Below, piece by piece: positions 24,648 to 31,524 of a stretch of 36,798 bases of DNA (the first letter of the stretch is position 1; every line of letters begins with the position of its first letter). Source of the DNA: Salinarimonas soli (GTDB taxonomy: Bacteria > Pseudomonadota > Alphaproteobacteria > Rhizobiales > Beijerinckiaceae). Both the position numbers and the translations under genes were made by a program. The stretch spans positions 95,333 through 132,130 of the forward strand of contig NZ_VUOA01000036.1 of NCBI RefSeq assembly GCF_008386575.1. Reading direction: 5' to 3'. The notes under the pieces are model-generated. The model was not told where the DNA came from. It worked only from the letters and a program-made list of their open reading frames with translations, and made no database searches.

Positions 24648-26240
24648 ATGCTCCGTTTTTCCACACCGAAGGTCATCGCCATCCTGGCAGCGATCCTGCT
24701 CGGCGTCGTCGTCGCGCTCCCGAACCTGCTCAGCGCCGACCAGCGCGCCTTGCTGCGCTCGGCCCTGCCGAGCTGGGTGCCGACCCAGGCCGTCACCCTG
24801 GGCCTCGACCTGCAGGGCGGCTCGCATGTCCTGCTCGAGGTCGACGTGAATGACCTCATCCGCTCGCAGGTGACCCAGCTGCGCGACGACGTTCGCCGCA
24901 TCCTGCGCGAGACGCGGGCCTCGCTTCAAGGCGGCATCCAGATCGTGAACCGCGGCGTGCAGCTGCGCGTCGCGGACGCTGAGGACCGCGGTCGCCTGCT
25001 ACCCCGCCTTCGCGAGCTGTCGCAGCCCCTGAGCAGTCCGGTGCTGGGCCAGACCGGCGTGCGTAACCTCGACGTGACCGACACGCCGGACGGGCTGATC
25101 CAGCTCACCTTCACGCCGGAAGGCGTCACCGACCGGGTGCGCCGTGCCGCCGAGCAGGCCATCGAGGTCATCCGCCGCCGCGTCGACGCGCTCGGCACCA
25201 CCGAGCCCAACATCCAGCGCCAGGGCGCTGACCGCATCCTCGTCCAGGTGCCCGGCCTTCAGGACCCGCAGCGCCTGAAGGACATTCTCGGCCAGACCGC
25301 GAAGCTCGAGTTCCGCATGCTCGCCGACAACGCCTCGGGCGACGTCGACCAGCTCCCCTCCCGTGACGCGGGCGGGCAGCGCGTGCCCGTGGAGCGCCGG
25401 GTGATCGTCGGCGGCGAGGACCTCACCGATTCCCAGCCCGGCTTCGACCAGCGCACCAACGAGCCCATCGTCACCTTCCGTTTCAACCTGCGCGGCGCGC
25501 AGCGCTTCGGCCAGGCCACCACGGAGAATGTCGGCCGCCCGCTCGCCATCGTCCTCGACCAGGAGGTGATCTCGGCGCCGCGCATCCAGACGCCGATCAC
25601 CGGCGGCTCCGGCCAAATTTCCGGCCGGTTCACGGTGGAGCAGGCCAATAACCTCGCGATCCTGCTGCGCGCGGGCGCGCTGCCGGCGAAGCTCACGATC
25701 GTTGAGGAACGCACCGTGGGCCCAGGCCTCGGGGCGGACTCGATCCGCGCCGGCGCCGTCGCCTCGATCATCGGCTTCCTGCTCGTCGTCGCCTTCATGA
25801 TCGCCGCCTACGGCTTCTTCGGCGTGATCGCGACCGTGGCGCTTCTTGCCAACATCGTCCTGATCTTCGCGCTCCTCTCGGCCCTGGGCGCGACGCTGAC
25901 GCTCCCGGGCATCGCCGGGATCGTGCTGACGGTCGGCATGGCCGTGGACTCGAACGTGCTGATCTACGAGCGCATCCGCGAGGAGGGGCGCGTCGGTCGA
26001 TCGGCAGCGTCGGCGCTCGACGCAGGCTTCGCGCGGGCGCTCACCACGATCATCGACGCGAACCTCACGACGCTGATCGCCGGCGCGGTTCTGTTCTTCC
26101 TGGGCACCGGCCCGGTGAAGGGCTTTGCCGTGACCCTGTCGCTCGGCATCATCACCACGATCTTCACCGCCTATACGCTCACGCGCCTGATGGTCGCGAC
26201 CTGGTTCAAGGTCGCCCGGCCCAAGCGCCTCGCAATCTAA
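24648..26240 (+). CDS. secD: Protein translocase subunit SecD
   Basis: Inner-membrane subunit that uses the proton motive force to complete Sec export. The 530 residues have an N-terminal helix (about 9-27), LGLDLQGGSHVLLEVD (about 52-67, the SecD D1 signature) and a large periplasmic part. The RND-type membrane block at the C-terminus has GSGQISGRFTVEQANNLAILLRAGALPA and AGIVLTVGMAVDSNVLIYERIREE, with the conserved proton-path Asp in VDSN. Six helices are expected. Ends ARPKRLAI. The secF ribosome site begins right at the secD stop. Confidence 0.97.
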   Translation: MLRFSTPKVIAILAAILLGVVVALPNLLSADQRALLRSALPSWVPTQAVTLGLDLQGGSHVLLEVDVNDLIRSQVTQLRDDVRRILRETRASLQGGIQIVNRGVQLRVADAEDRGRLLPRLRELSQPLSSPVLGQTGVRNLDVTDTPDGLIQLTFTPEGVTDRVRRAAEQAIEVIRRRVDALGTTEPNIQRQGADRILVQVPGLQDPQRLKDILGQTAKLEFRMLADNASGDVDQLPSRDAGGQRVPVERRVIVGGEDLTDSQPGFDQRTNEPIVTFRFNLRGAQRFGQATTENVGRPLAIVLDQEVISAPRIQTPITGGSGQISGRFTVEQANNLAILLRAGALPAKLTIVEERTVGPGLGADSIRAGAVASIIGFLLVVAFMIAAYGFFGVIATVALLANIVLIFALLSALGATLTLPGIAGIVLTVGMAVDSNVLIYERIREEGRVGRSAASALDAGFARALTTIIDANLTTLIAGAVLFFLGTGPVKGFAVTLSLGIITTIFTAYTLTRLMVATWFKVARPKRLAI

Positions 26241-26254
26241 GGAGAGCCTGAACC

Positions 26255-27202
26255 ATGTGGCTCGTCCGCTACATTCCCGAGGAGACCGGCTTCGGCTTCA
26301 TGCGGGGGCGCCTGTTCGCCTTCCCGTTCTCGGCCCTGCTGTCGATCCTCGCCGTTGCCCTGTTCTTCGCGTGGGGGATGAACTTCGGCATCGACTTCAA
26401 GGGCGGCACCCTCGTCGAACTCCAGGCCCGCCAGGGTCAGGTGAACGTCGCCGACATCCGTGAGCGAGCCACTGCCCTTGGTCTCGGCGGCATCGAGGTC
26501 CAGGAGTTCGGCGGCGGCCGCGACGCGTCGCTGCGCGTCGAGCTCCAGCCCGGGGGCGATCAGGCCCAGCAGGGTGTCGTAGGCCGTCTGCGCGAGTCCT
26601 TCGAGCGCGACTACGAGTTCCGACGCGTCGAGGTGGTGGGCCCGCGCGTCTCGGGGGAGCTGGTGCAGTCGGGGACGCTCGGCGTCGTTCTCGCGATCCT
26701 CAGCGTGCTCGTCTATCTCTGGTTCCGGTTCGAGTGGCAGTTCGCCGTGGGTGCCGTGGTCGCGACCCTCCACGACCTCGTGCTCACGATCGGCTTCTTC
26801 GCGATCACGCAGATCGAGTTCGACATGACGTCGATCGCGGCGATCCTCACCATCCTGGGCTACTCGCTCAATGACACGGTGGTGGTCTACGACCGCATCC
26901 GCGAGACCCTGCGCAAGTACAAGCGCATGACGATCTACGAGCTGATCGATCTCGCGGTGAACCAGACGCTGTCGCGCACGATCCTCACAGGTGTCACCAC
27001 CTTCCTGGCCCTCATCGCGCTCGCCATCTTCGGCAGCGAGGTGATCAAGGGCTTCGCCTACGCGATGCTGTTCGGCCTCGTCGTCGGCACCTATTCATCC
27101 GTGTTCATCGCGGCCCCGATGCTGATCTATCTCGGCCTGCGCACAACCCCCTCGGCCGACGCCGTGGCGGCGCCGGGCAAGACGCCCCAGGCCGCGGAGT
27201 GA
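26255..27202 (+). CDS. secF: Protein translocase subunit SecF
   Basis: Partner of SecD in the Sec export motor. The 315 residues show a first helix (about 28-46), then MNFGIDFKGGTLVELQ (the SecF signature), a short periplasmic domain and five further helices. These include ILTILGYSLNDTVVVYDRIRETLRKYK and SRTILTGVTTFLALIALAIFG. GGAGAG (26241-26246) lies 8 bases before the ATG, directly after the secD stop. The Mth938-like gene starts 4 bases after the secF stop, suggesting one transcript. Confidence 0.97.
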   Translation: MWLVRYIPEETGFGFMRGRLFAFPFSALLSILAVALFFAWGMNFGIDFKGGTLVELQARQGQVNVADIRERATALGLGGIEVQEFGGGRDASLRVELQPGGDQAQQGVVGRLRESFERDYEFRRVEVVGPRVSGELVQSGTLGVVLAILSVLVYLWFRFEWQFAVGAVVATLHDLVLTIGFFAITQIEFDMTSIAAILTILGYSLNDTVVVYDRIRETLRKYKRMTIYELIDLAVNQTLSRTILTGVTTFLALIALAIFGSEVIKGFAYAMLFGLVVGTYSSVFIAAPMLIYLGLRTTPSADAVAAPGKTPQAAE

Positions 27203-27205
27203 GCC

Positions 27206-27592
27206 ATGGCTGAGAGCCGGCTTCATGACGGCTACCTGCCGGGGCGCCACCAGATCGATGCCTATGGCAATGGCGGCTTCCGCTTCGCCGACATGTCGCA
27301 TCGCGGCTCGATCCTGGTCCTGCCCTCCGGCATCCGCGCCTGGGAGGCGACGCAGCCCGCCGACATCACGCTCAGAAGCCTCGAGCCGGTGCTCGCCGAG
27401 GCCGCGGCCATCGAGCTCCTTCTCGTGGGCGTGGGCAAGGACCTCGTGCGGCTCTCGCCGGGCGTCGTGGAGCGCCTGCGCGGGTCCGGGCTTCGGATCG
27501 AAGCCATGCAGACGGGCGCCGCCGCGCGCACCCTCAACGTCCTGCTCAACGAGAACCGCCGGGTGGCGGCAGCCCTGATCGCGGTCGAATGA
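27206..27592 (+). CDS. Mth938-like (DUF498) protein, NDUFAF3 homologue
   Basis: A 128-residue single-domain protein of the Mth938/DUF498 family. The human member, NDUFAF3, is an assembly factor for mitochondrial respiratory complex I. Visible family features are GYLPGRHQIDAYGNGGFRF at the start, HRGSILVLPSGIRAW, ELLLVGVGKD, and MQTGAAARTLNVLLNENRRVAAALI at the end. No enzyme motif is seen. It begins 4 bases after secF and overlaps the next gene by 4 bases (ATGA at 27589-27592). Location beside secDF is known for alphaproteobacterial relatives. A role in complex I or other membrane-complex assembly is inference. Confidence 0.9.
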   Translation: MAESRLHDGYLPGRHQIDAYGNGGFRFADMSHRGSILVLPSGIRAWEATQPADITLRSLEPVLAEAAAIELLLVGVGKDLVRLSPGVVERLRGSGLRIEAMQTGAAARTLNVLLNENRRVAAALIAVE

Positions 27593-28440
27593 GCCCGGAG
27601 GAGACGGCCGCCTTCGCTCATTGCGAGGCGCTCGTGCGCGAGCACGACCGCGACCGCTACTTCGCCGCGCTCTTCGCACCCGCCGACAAGCGCCCCTACC
27701 TGTTCGCGCTCTACGCCTTCTCCCATGAGGTGGCGCGCGTGCGCGAATCGGTGAGCGCGCCGCTGCCGGGCGAGATTCGTCTGCAATGGTGGCGCGACGC
27801 TCTCGACGGGCAGGGGCACGGCGAGGTGGCAGCCAATCCGGTAGCGGCGGCGCTGCTTGCCACCGTCGTGCGCTTCCGTCTGCCCCGCGAGGCGCTGACG
27901 GCGCTCGTCGATGCGCGCGTGTTCGACCTCTACGACGACCCTATGCCGGACGTGAACGATCTGGAGGGGTATTGCGGCGAGACCTCCTCGGTCCTGATCC
28001 GCCTCGCCAGCCTCGTCCTGGCGGACGGGGAGGACCCGGGCTTCGCCGCGGCAGCGGGGCATGCGGGCGTGGCCTATGCGCTCGCAGGGCTGCTGCGCGC
28101 CTTCGCCTGGCACGCGGCGCGCGGGCAGGTCTTCGTGCCGAGCGACGTCCTGGCGCGCCACGGCGTGAGCCGCGAGATCGTCACGGCAGGGCAGGGCGGT
28201 CCAGGGGTGAATGCGGCGCTGGCCGAGCTCCGGACGCTCGCCCGGCGGCATCACCGGGAGGCGTTCGAGACGCCCATCCCGGCGACGATCGCCCCGGCCT
28301 TCCTCCCCGCCGTCCTGGTCCCGGCCTATCTCGACCTCATGGACCGCCGGGACTACGACCCGTTCCGAACCGCCGTCGAGCTCGCCCCCTGGCGGCGCCA
28401 ATGGCTTCTGTGGCGCGGGGCGAAGCGGATCACGCGCTGA
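27589..28440 (+). CDS. Phytoene/squalene-synthase-like protein, NDUFAF6-type
   Basis: A 283-residue member of the squalene/phytoene synthase fold. Conserved fold segments are YLFALYAFSHEVARVRE (37-53), IRLQWWRDAL (63-72), YCGETSSVLIRL (128-139) and GLLRAFAWHAARGQVFVP (167-184). The two Asp-rich motifs that bind the prenyl diphosphate via magnesium are missing. The first site reads SHEVARVRE, without the DxxxD pair, and the second reads LRAFAWHAA where enzymes have NxxxDxxxD. It is thus probably not a prenyl synthase. The same losses mark NDUFAF6, a mitochondrial complex I assembly factor. It is translationally coupled to the NDUFAF3-like gene. The frame is intact, so it is not a pseudogene. 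Confidence 0.88.
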   Translation: MSPEETAAFAHCEALVREHDRDRYFAALFAPADKRPYLFALYAFSHEVARVRESVSAPLPGEIRLQWWRDALDGQGHGEVAANPVAAALLATVVRFRLPREALTALVDARVFDLYDDPMPDVNDLEGYCGETSSVLIRLASLVLADGEDPGFAAAAGHAGVAYALAGLLRAFAWHAARGQVFVPSDVLARHGVSREIVTAGQGGPGVNAALAELRTLARRHHREAFETPIPATIAPAFLPAVLVPAYLDLMDRRDYDPFRTAVELAPWRRQWLLWRGAKRITR

Positions 28441-28444
28441 ACCA

Positions 28445-28460
28445 CTCTCCCAGGGGAGAG
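28445..28460. terminator. Hairpin between convergent genes
   Basis: CTCTCC (28445-28450) pairs with GGAGAG (28455-28460) around CAGG. It lies in the 32-base gap between the convergent phytoene-synthase-like and trmFO genes and could end both. It also resembles a short form of the CCCCTCCCC-type repeat at 23028. Confidence 0.45.
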
Positions 28461-28472
28461 GGGAAGCGCGAC

Positions 28473-29879
28473 TTACTCCGCCGCGACCTGCACGGCGCTC
28501 TCGCCAAGCCAGTCGGCGAGATCCGCCCGCGCCCGGTCGGTCAAGGCCTGCTTCTTGGCCCGCGTCTTCTCCGCCCCGCGCAGCCGCTTGCCGTCCGGGC
28601 TCTTCGGGGCGCGCTCCAGTGGAGGGAACAGGCCGAAATTCACGTTCATGGGCTGGAAGGAGCGCGGGCCCTCGTCGATAGTCTCGATGTGGCCGCCCGT
28701 GATGTGGTTGATGAGCGCGCCCATGGCGGTGGTGTGGGGCAGGGGGCGCAAGGGATGCCCCAGGCGCTCGGCGGCGGCGAAGCGGCCCGCCATGAGGCCT
28801 ACGGCGGCGCTCTCCACATAGCCCTCGCACCCGGTGATCTGCCCCGCGAAGCGCAGGCGCGGCTGGGCCTTGAGACGCAGGGTCGGGTCGAGGAGCTTCG
28901 GCGAGTTGAGATAGGTGTTCCGGTGCAGGCCGCCGAGCCGCGCGAACTCCGCACTCTGGAGCCCCGGGATCATCCGGAAGATCGCGCTCTGCGCGCCGTA
29001 TTTCAGCTTGGTCTGGAAGCCCACCATGTTGAACAGGGTGCCGAGCGCGTTGTCCTGGCGCAGCTGCACCACGGCATAGGGCTTCTCGGGCCGGTGCGGG
29101 TTGGTGAGTCCCACGGGCTTCATGGGGCCGTGCCGCAGGGTCTCGCGCCCGCGCTCGGCCATGACCTCGATGGGCAGGCAGCCGTCGAAATACGGGGTGT
29201 TCGCCTCCCATTCCTTGAACGAGGTCTTCTCGCCCGCGATCAGCGCGTCGATGAAGCCCTCGTACTGATCCCGATCGAGGGGGCAGTTGATGTAGTCGGC
29301 CCCCGTGCCGCCCGGGCCCGCCTTGTCGTAGCGCGACTGGAACCAGGCCTGGTCCATATCGATGGACTCGCGGTGGACGATGGGCGCGATCGCGTCGAAG
29401 AAGGCGAGCGAGGTCTCGCCCGTGAGATCGAGGATCGCCTGCGCCAGGGCCGGGGAGGTGAGGGGGCCGGTCGCCAGGATGACGCTGTCCCATGCCTCGG
29501 GCGGCAGGCCCGCCACCTCGCCGCGGTCGATGCTGATGAGGGGGTGCGCTTCGAGCGCGGCCGTCACGGCGTCGGAGAAGCCGTCGCGGTCCACGGCGAG
29601 CGCGCCGCCCGCGGGCACCTGATGCCGGTCGCCGGACGCCATGATGAGCGAACCCAGCCGCCGCATCTCCTGGTGCAGCAGGCCGACCGCGTTGAGGTTG
29701 GCGTCGTCCGAGCGGAAGGAGTTGGAGCAGACGAGCTCCGCGAGCCCCTGCGACTTGTGGGCCTCGGTCATCCGCACCGGGCGCATCTCGTGCAGCACCA
29801 CGGGGACGCCGGCTTGCGCGATCTGCCAGGCGGCTTCCGAACCGGCGAGGCCGCCGCCGACGACGTGGATGGGGGTCAT
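28473..29879 (-). CDS. trmFO: tRNA (m5U54) methyltransferase TrmFO
   Basis: Folate- and FAD-dependent enzyme that methylates uridine 54 in the T-loop of tRNA. The 468 residues start [22 protein letters not shown], the FAD-binding Rossmann motif. They continue with [10 protein letters not shown] (containing the conserved Cys51), [24 protein letters not shown], and [26 protein letters not shown] near the second FAD motif. The tail from about 440 is basic and polar. The ATG at 29879 has a modest ribosome site. Use of the folate enzyme in place of SAM-dependent TrmA is normal for many alphaproteobacteria. No neighbour shares the pathway. Confidence 0.95.
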   Translation of the reverse strand: MTPIHVVGGGLAGSEAAWQIAQAGVPVVLHEMRPVRMTEAHKSQGLAELVCSNSFRSDDANLNAVGLLHQEMRRLGSLIMASGDRHQVPAGGALAVDRDGFSDAVTAALEAHPLISIDRGEVAGLPPEAWDSVILATGPLTSPALAQAILDLTGETSLAFFDAIAPIVHRESIDMDQAWFQSRYDKAGPGGTGADYINCPLDRDQYEGFIDALIAGEKTSFKEWEANTPYFDGCLPIEVMAERGRETLRHGPMKPVGLTNPHRPEKPYAVVQLRQDNALGTLFNMVGFQTKLKYGAQSAIFRMIPGLQSAEFARLGGLHRNTYLNSPKLLDPTLRLKAQPRLRFAGQITGCEGYVESAAVGLMAGRFAAAERLGHPLRPLPHTTAMGALINHITGGHIETIDEGPRSFQPMNVNFGLFPPLERAPKSPDGKRLRGAEKTRAKKQALTDRARADLADWLGESAVQVAAE

Positions 29880-29980
29880 GGGCCTTTGATCCTGTGATCG
29901 GGTGATCCCGTTCCTTGCGCGTTCCCAGGCATGGGGTCAAGCGCGGCAGGGTACACCGTTCAGGCGGCCCGAACATGCGA

Positions 29981-30002
29981 ACGCCCGCCGGGAGGCGGGC
30001 GT
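29981..30002 (-). terminator. Terminator of the DUF1127 gene
   Basis: A perfect 9-base-pair stem, ACGCCCGCC (29981-29989) with GGCGGGCGT (29994-30002), closes on four bases. It begins 26 bases past the stop of the DUF1127 gene on the minus strand and is followed there by TTCGCATGTT, a partial T-run. Confidence 0.7.
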
Positions 30003-30028
30003 CGGCAGGGTCGTCGAGAGGGATGCGA

Positions 30029-30175
30029 TCAGCCGGCGCGGGCGATGGCGTCGATCTCGGAGCGGGCAAGCCCGATGTCGCTGAGCTCGTGGTCGGACAG
30101 GCGGGAGAGCTCGCGGACGGTCTCGCGGTAGCGCATGTAGGCGCGCACCCGCGACAGGATCATGGTGACGAACAT
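30029..30175 (-). CDS. DUF1127 (YjiS-like) small basic protein
   Basis: A 48-residue protein of the DUF1127 family. The tail LSRLSDHELSDIGLARSEIDAIAR is the diagnostic motif, and YRETVRELSRLSDHEL forms the expected helix. Short DUF1127 proteins of alphaproteobacteria affect RNA metabolism, phosphate and carbon homeostasis and stress survival in species where they were studied. The ATG at 30175 is chosen because GGAG lies 9 bases upstream; the longer frame to 30253 adds an unlikely leader. It has its own terminator and is monocistronic. The 5' region holds hairpins but no clear promoter. Confidence 0.9.
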   Translation of the reverse strand: MFVTMILSRVRAYMRYRETVRELSRLSDHELSDIGLARSEIDAIARAG

Positions 30176-30504
30176 GGAAGGATACTCCAGGGGCCGCGGA
30201 CATCCGCGGCAGCGAGGTTCATATAAGCGAGCGCGACCGTTGGGGGCACCCATGCGCCGGCATGGCAGGCATGCAGGTCCAGCAATCGGGCAGTCACGGT
30301 TTCTTCACGCTTCGTTGGCAGGTCGACGGCGTCAAGATGTCGATGACCTTGGGGCAAGCAGTCGTCTGCTGCCGTATAGACGGTGGCAGATGAACGGATC
30401 CCTGACGCGCTCGCCATTATTTGCGCCAAAGGCGACTCAATCGGCAAGTGGGGCGGCCACAATTCCGAACGAGCGTCCGTGTGCGTTCGCACATGACATC
30501 CGCG
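30176..30504. other. Gene-free region upstream of DUF1127, with one hairpin
   Basis: I see no supported gene in these 329 bases. The main structure is a 10-base-pair stem with two G-T wobbles, 30365-30374 with 30381-30390, around the loop TATAGA. On the minus strand the region should hold the DUF1127 promoter; TATACG (minus, within the hairpin loop) is a possible -10 but lacks a good -35. Confidence 0.4.
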
Positions 30505-31236
30505 TCAGGGCAGCGCCTTGCGCAGCGCCTGCGCGCCGTCCCTCTCGAACCAGCCGCCATGCGCGAAGATCACCCGCTCCGGCGCGAGCGCGTGCAGGCG
30601 CTCGACGGCCGCTCGGGTCGGGGCGCCCCCGAGGCGCAGGGCGAGCCGCAGATAGGCCGGCGGCCCCGCATTCGGCGCCGCGACGCCCGTCGCCCTGGCG
30701 AAGAGGCGCGTGGTCAGGGGCAGGGTGTCGGGCTCCAGGCTCTGGACGAGGTCGGTGAGGACGAGCGTGCGGCTCAGCCTGTGGAAGAACGCCACCTCGC
30801 GGAAGCCGAACGCCGCCGGCACGAGCACCTGCTCGATCACGTCGCGCCAGCGCTCGGGCGCGGCATCGCCGAGATCATGATCGAGCCGCACCCCCGACGC
30901 CTTCACCTGCGGCCGCTCCCGCAGGCCCGGCGCCGCGAAGGTCGACGCGCCCGGCACCTGCGCCTGCCAGTCCTTGAGGTACGTCCAATGCGCCACGTTC
31001 GGCGCGACGAAGAAATGGATCGGCCCCAGCGCCGCGATCTCCTGCTGCAGCTTGCCGTCCCAGCGCGTCGGCGAATGCAGCCACACGGACCCGTCGGGAA
31101 AGCGGATCACGGTCATCCGGACAGGGAGCGCCAGGCGCCCGGGGCGGATGGGACCTGAGTCGACGATCCAGACATCGGGCGCGACGGGCTTGAGGGTGTC
31201 GAGGGGAGGGTAGGTGACGTCGGTGGGGACGGGCAT
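30505..31236 (-). CDS. DUF4336 domain protein
   Basis: A 243-residue protein matching my recollection of DUF4336, a family with a metallo-beta-lactamase-like fold but without the usual HxHxDH zinc motif. Family-like segments include DVWIVDSGPIRPG near the start, LPVRMTVIRFPDGSVWLHSP, FFVAPNVAHWTYLKDWQ, and FGFREVAFFHRLSRTLVLTDLVQ. The C-terminal LAPERVIFAHGGWFERDGAQALRKAL has one conserved His. No signal peptide. The catalytic role is unknown. A 7-base-pair inverted repeat ends 5 bases before the start codon and covers part of the weak ribosome site. uvrA lies 288 bases upstream on the same strand, with a terminator-like hairpin between. Confidence 0.85.
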   Translation of the reverse strand: MPVPTDVTYPPLDTLKPVAPDVWIVDSGPIRPGRLALPVRMTVIRFPDGSVWLHSPTRWDGKLQQEIAALGPIHFFVAPNVAHWTYLKDWQAQVPGASTFAAPGLRERPQVKASGVRLDHDLGDAAPERWRDVIEQVLVPAAFGFREVAFFHRLSRTLVLTDLVQSLEPDTLPLTTRLFARATGVAAPNAGPPAYLRLALRLGGAPTRAAVERLHALAPERVIFAHGGWFERDGAQALRKALP

Positions 31237-31241
31237 AGGGA

Positions 31242-31262
31242 ATCCGAGATAGTGGCTCGGAT
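31242..31262 (-). promoter_or_regulatory. Inverted repeat at the DUF4336 start
   Basis: ATCCGAG (31242-31248) and CTCGGAT (31256-31262) are perfect inverted copies 7 bases apart, ending 5 bases before the start codon on the minus strand. As RNA it would fold the GGAT of the weak ribosome site into a stem; as DNA it could be an operator. Confidence 0.45.
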
Positions 31263-31303
31263 CAACGCGGTCGGGCGCCTCGGGATCACATCGAAGCGCT
31301 GCG

Positions 31304-31334
31304 AAAAAGCCGCGCTGCTACGCGGCCGGTCTTT
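31304..31334 (-). terminator. Terminator-like hairpin downstream of uvrA
   Basis: GCCGCG (31309-31314) pairs with CGCGGC (31321-31326) around CTGCTA, with AAAAA before and CTTTT after, so it could act on either strand. It is about 200 bases beyond the uvrA stop on the minus strand and upstream of the DUF4336 gene. Confidence 0.5.
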
Positions 31335-31524
31335 TGCGCTGAATCCTGGATCTGCATCCCGCTTACGCAGGAATTACCCGGGGAGACGGCCGTTGAGCAT
31401 CTTGAGACCGTCAAACCGTCCTCCACGCCCACTTTCCCGGACAAGCTGCGCGAAGCGCGCCGCCGATCGGGATCGAGCACAGGAAAGCGCGGCGTAGCCG
31501 CACGATGTTCCCAGCGGTGTGACC

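Noticed and set aside
27589-28440. Phytoene-synthase-like gene as a pseudogene
   Set aside because: The frame is intact, coupled to its neighbour, and the missing aspartates match a known non-catalytic subgroup.
27262-30069. Long minus-strand open frame spanning Mth938, phytoene-synthase-like and trmFO genes
   Set aside because: It crosses three recognised genes on both strands and has low-complexity Arg/Pro/Ala composition.
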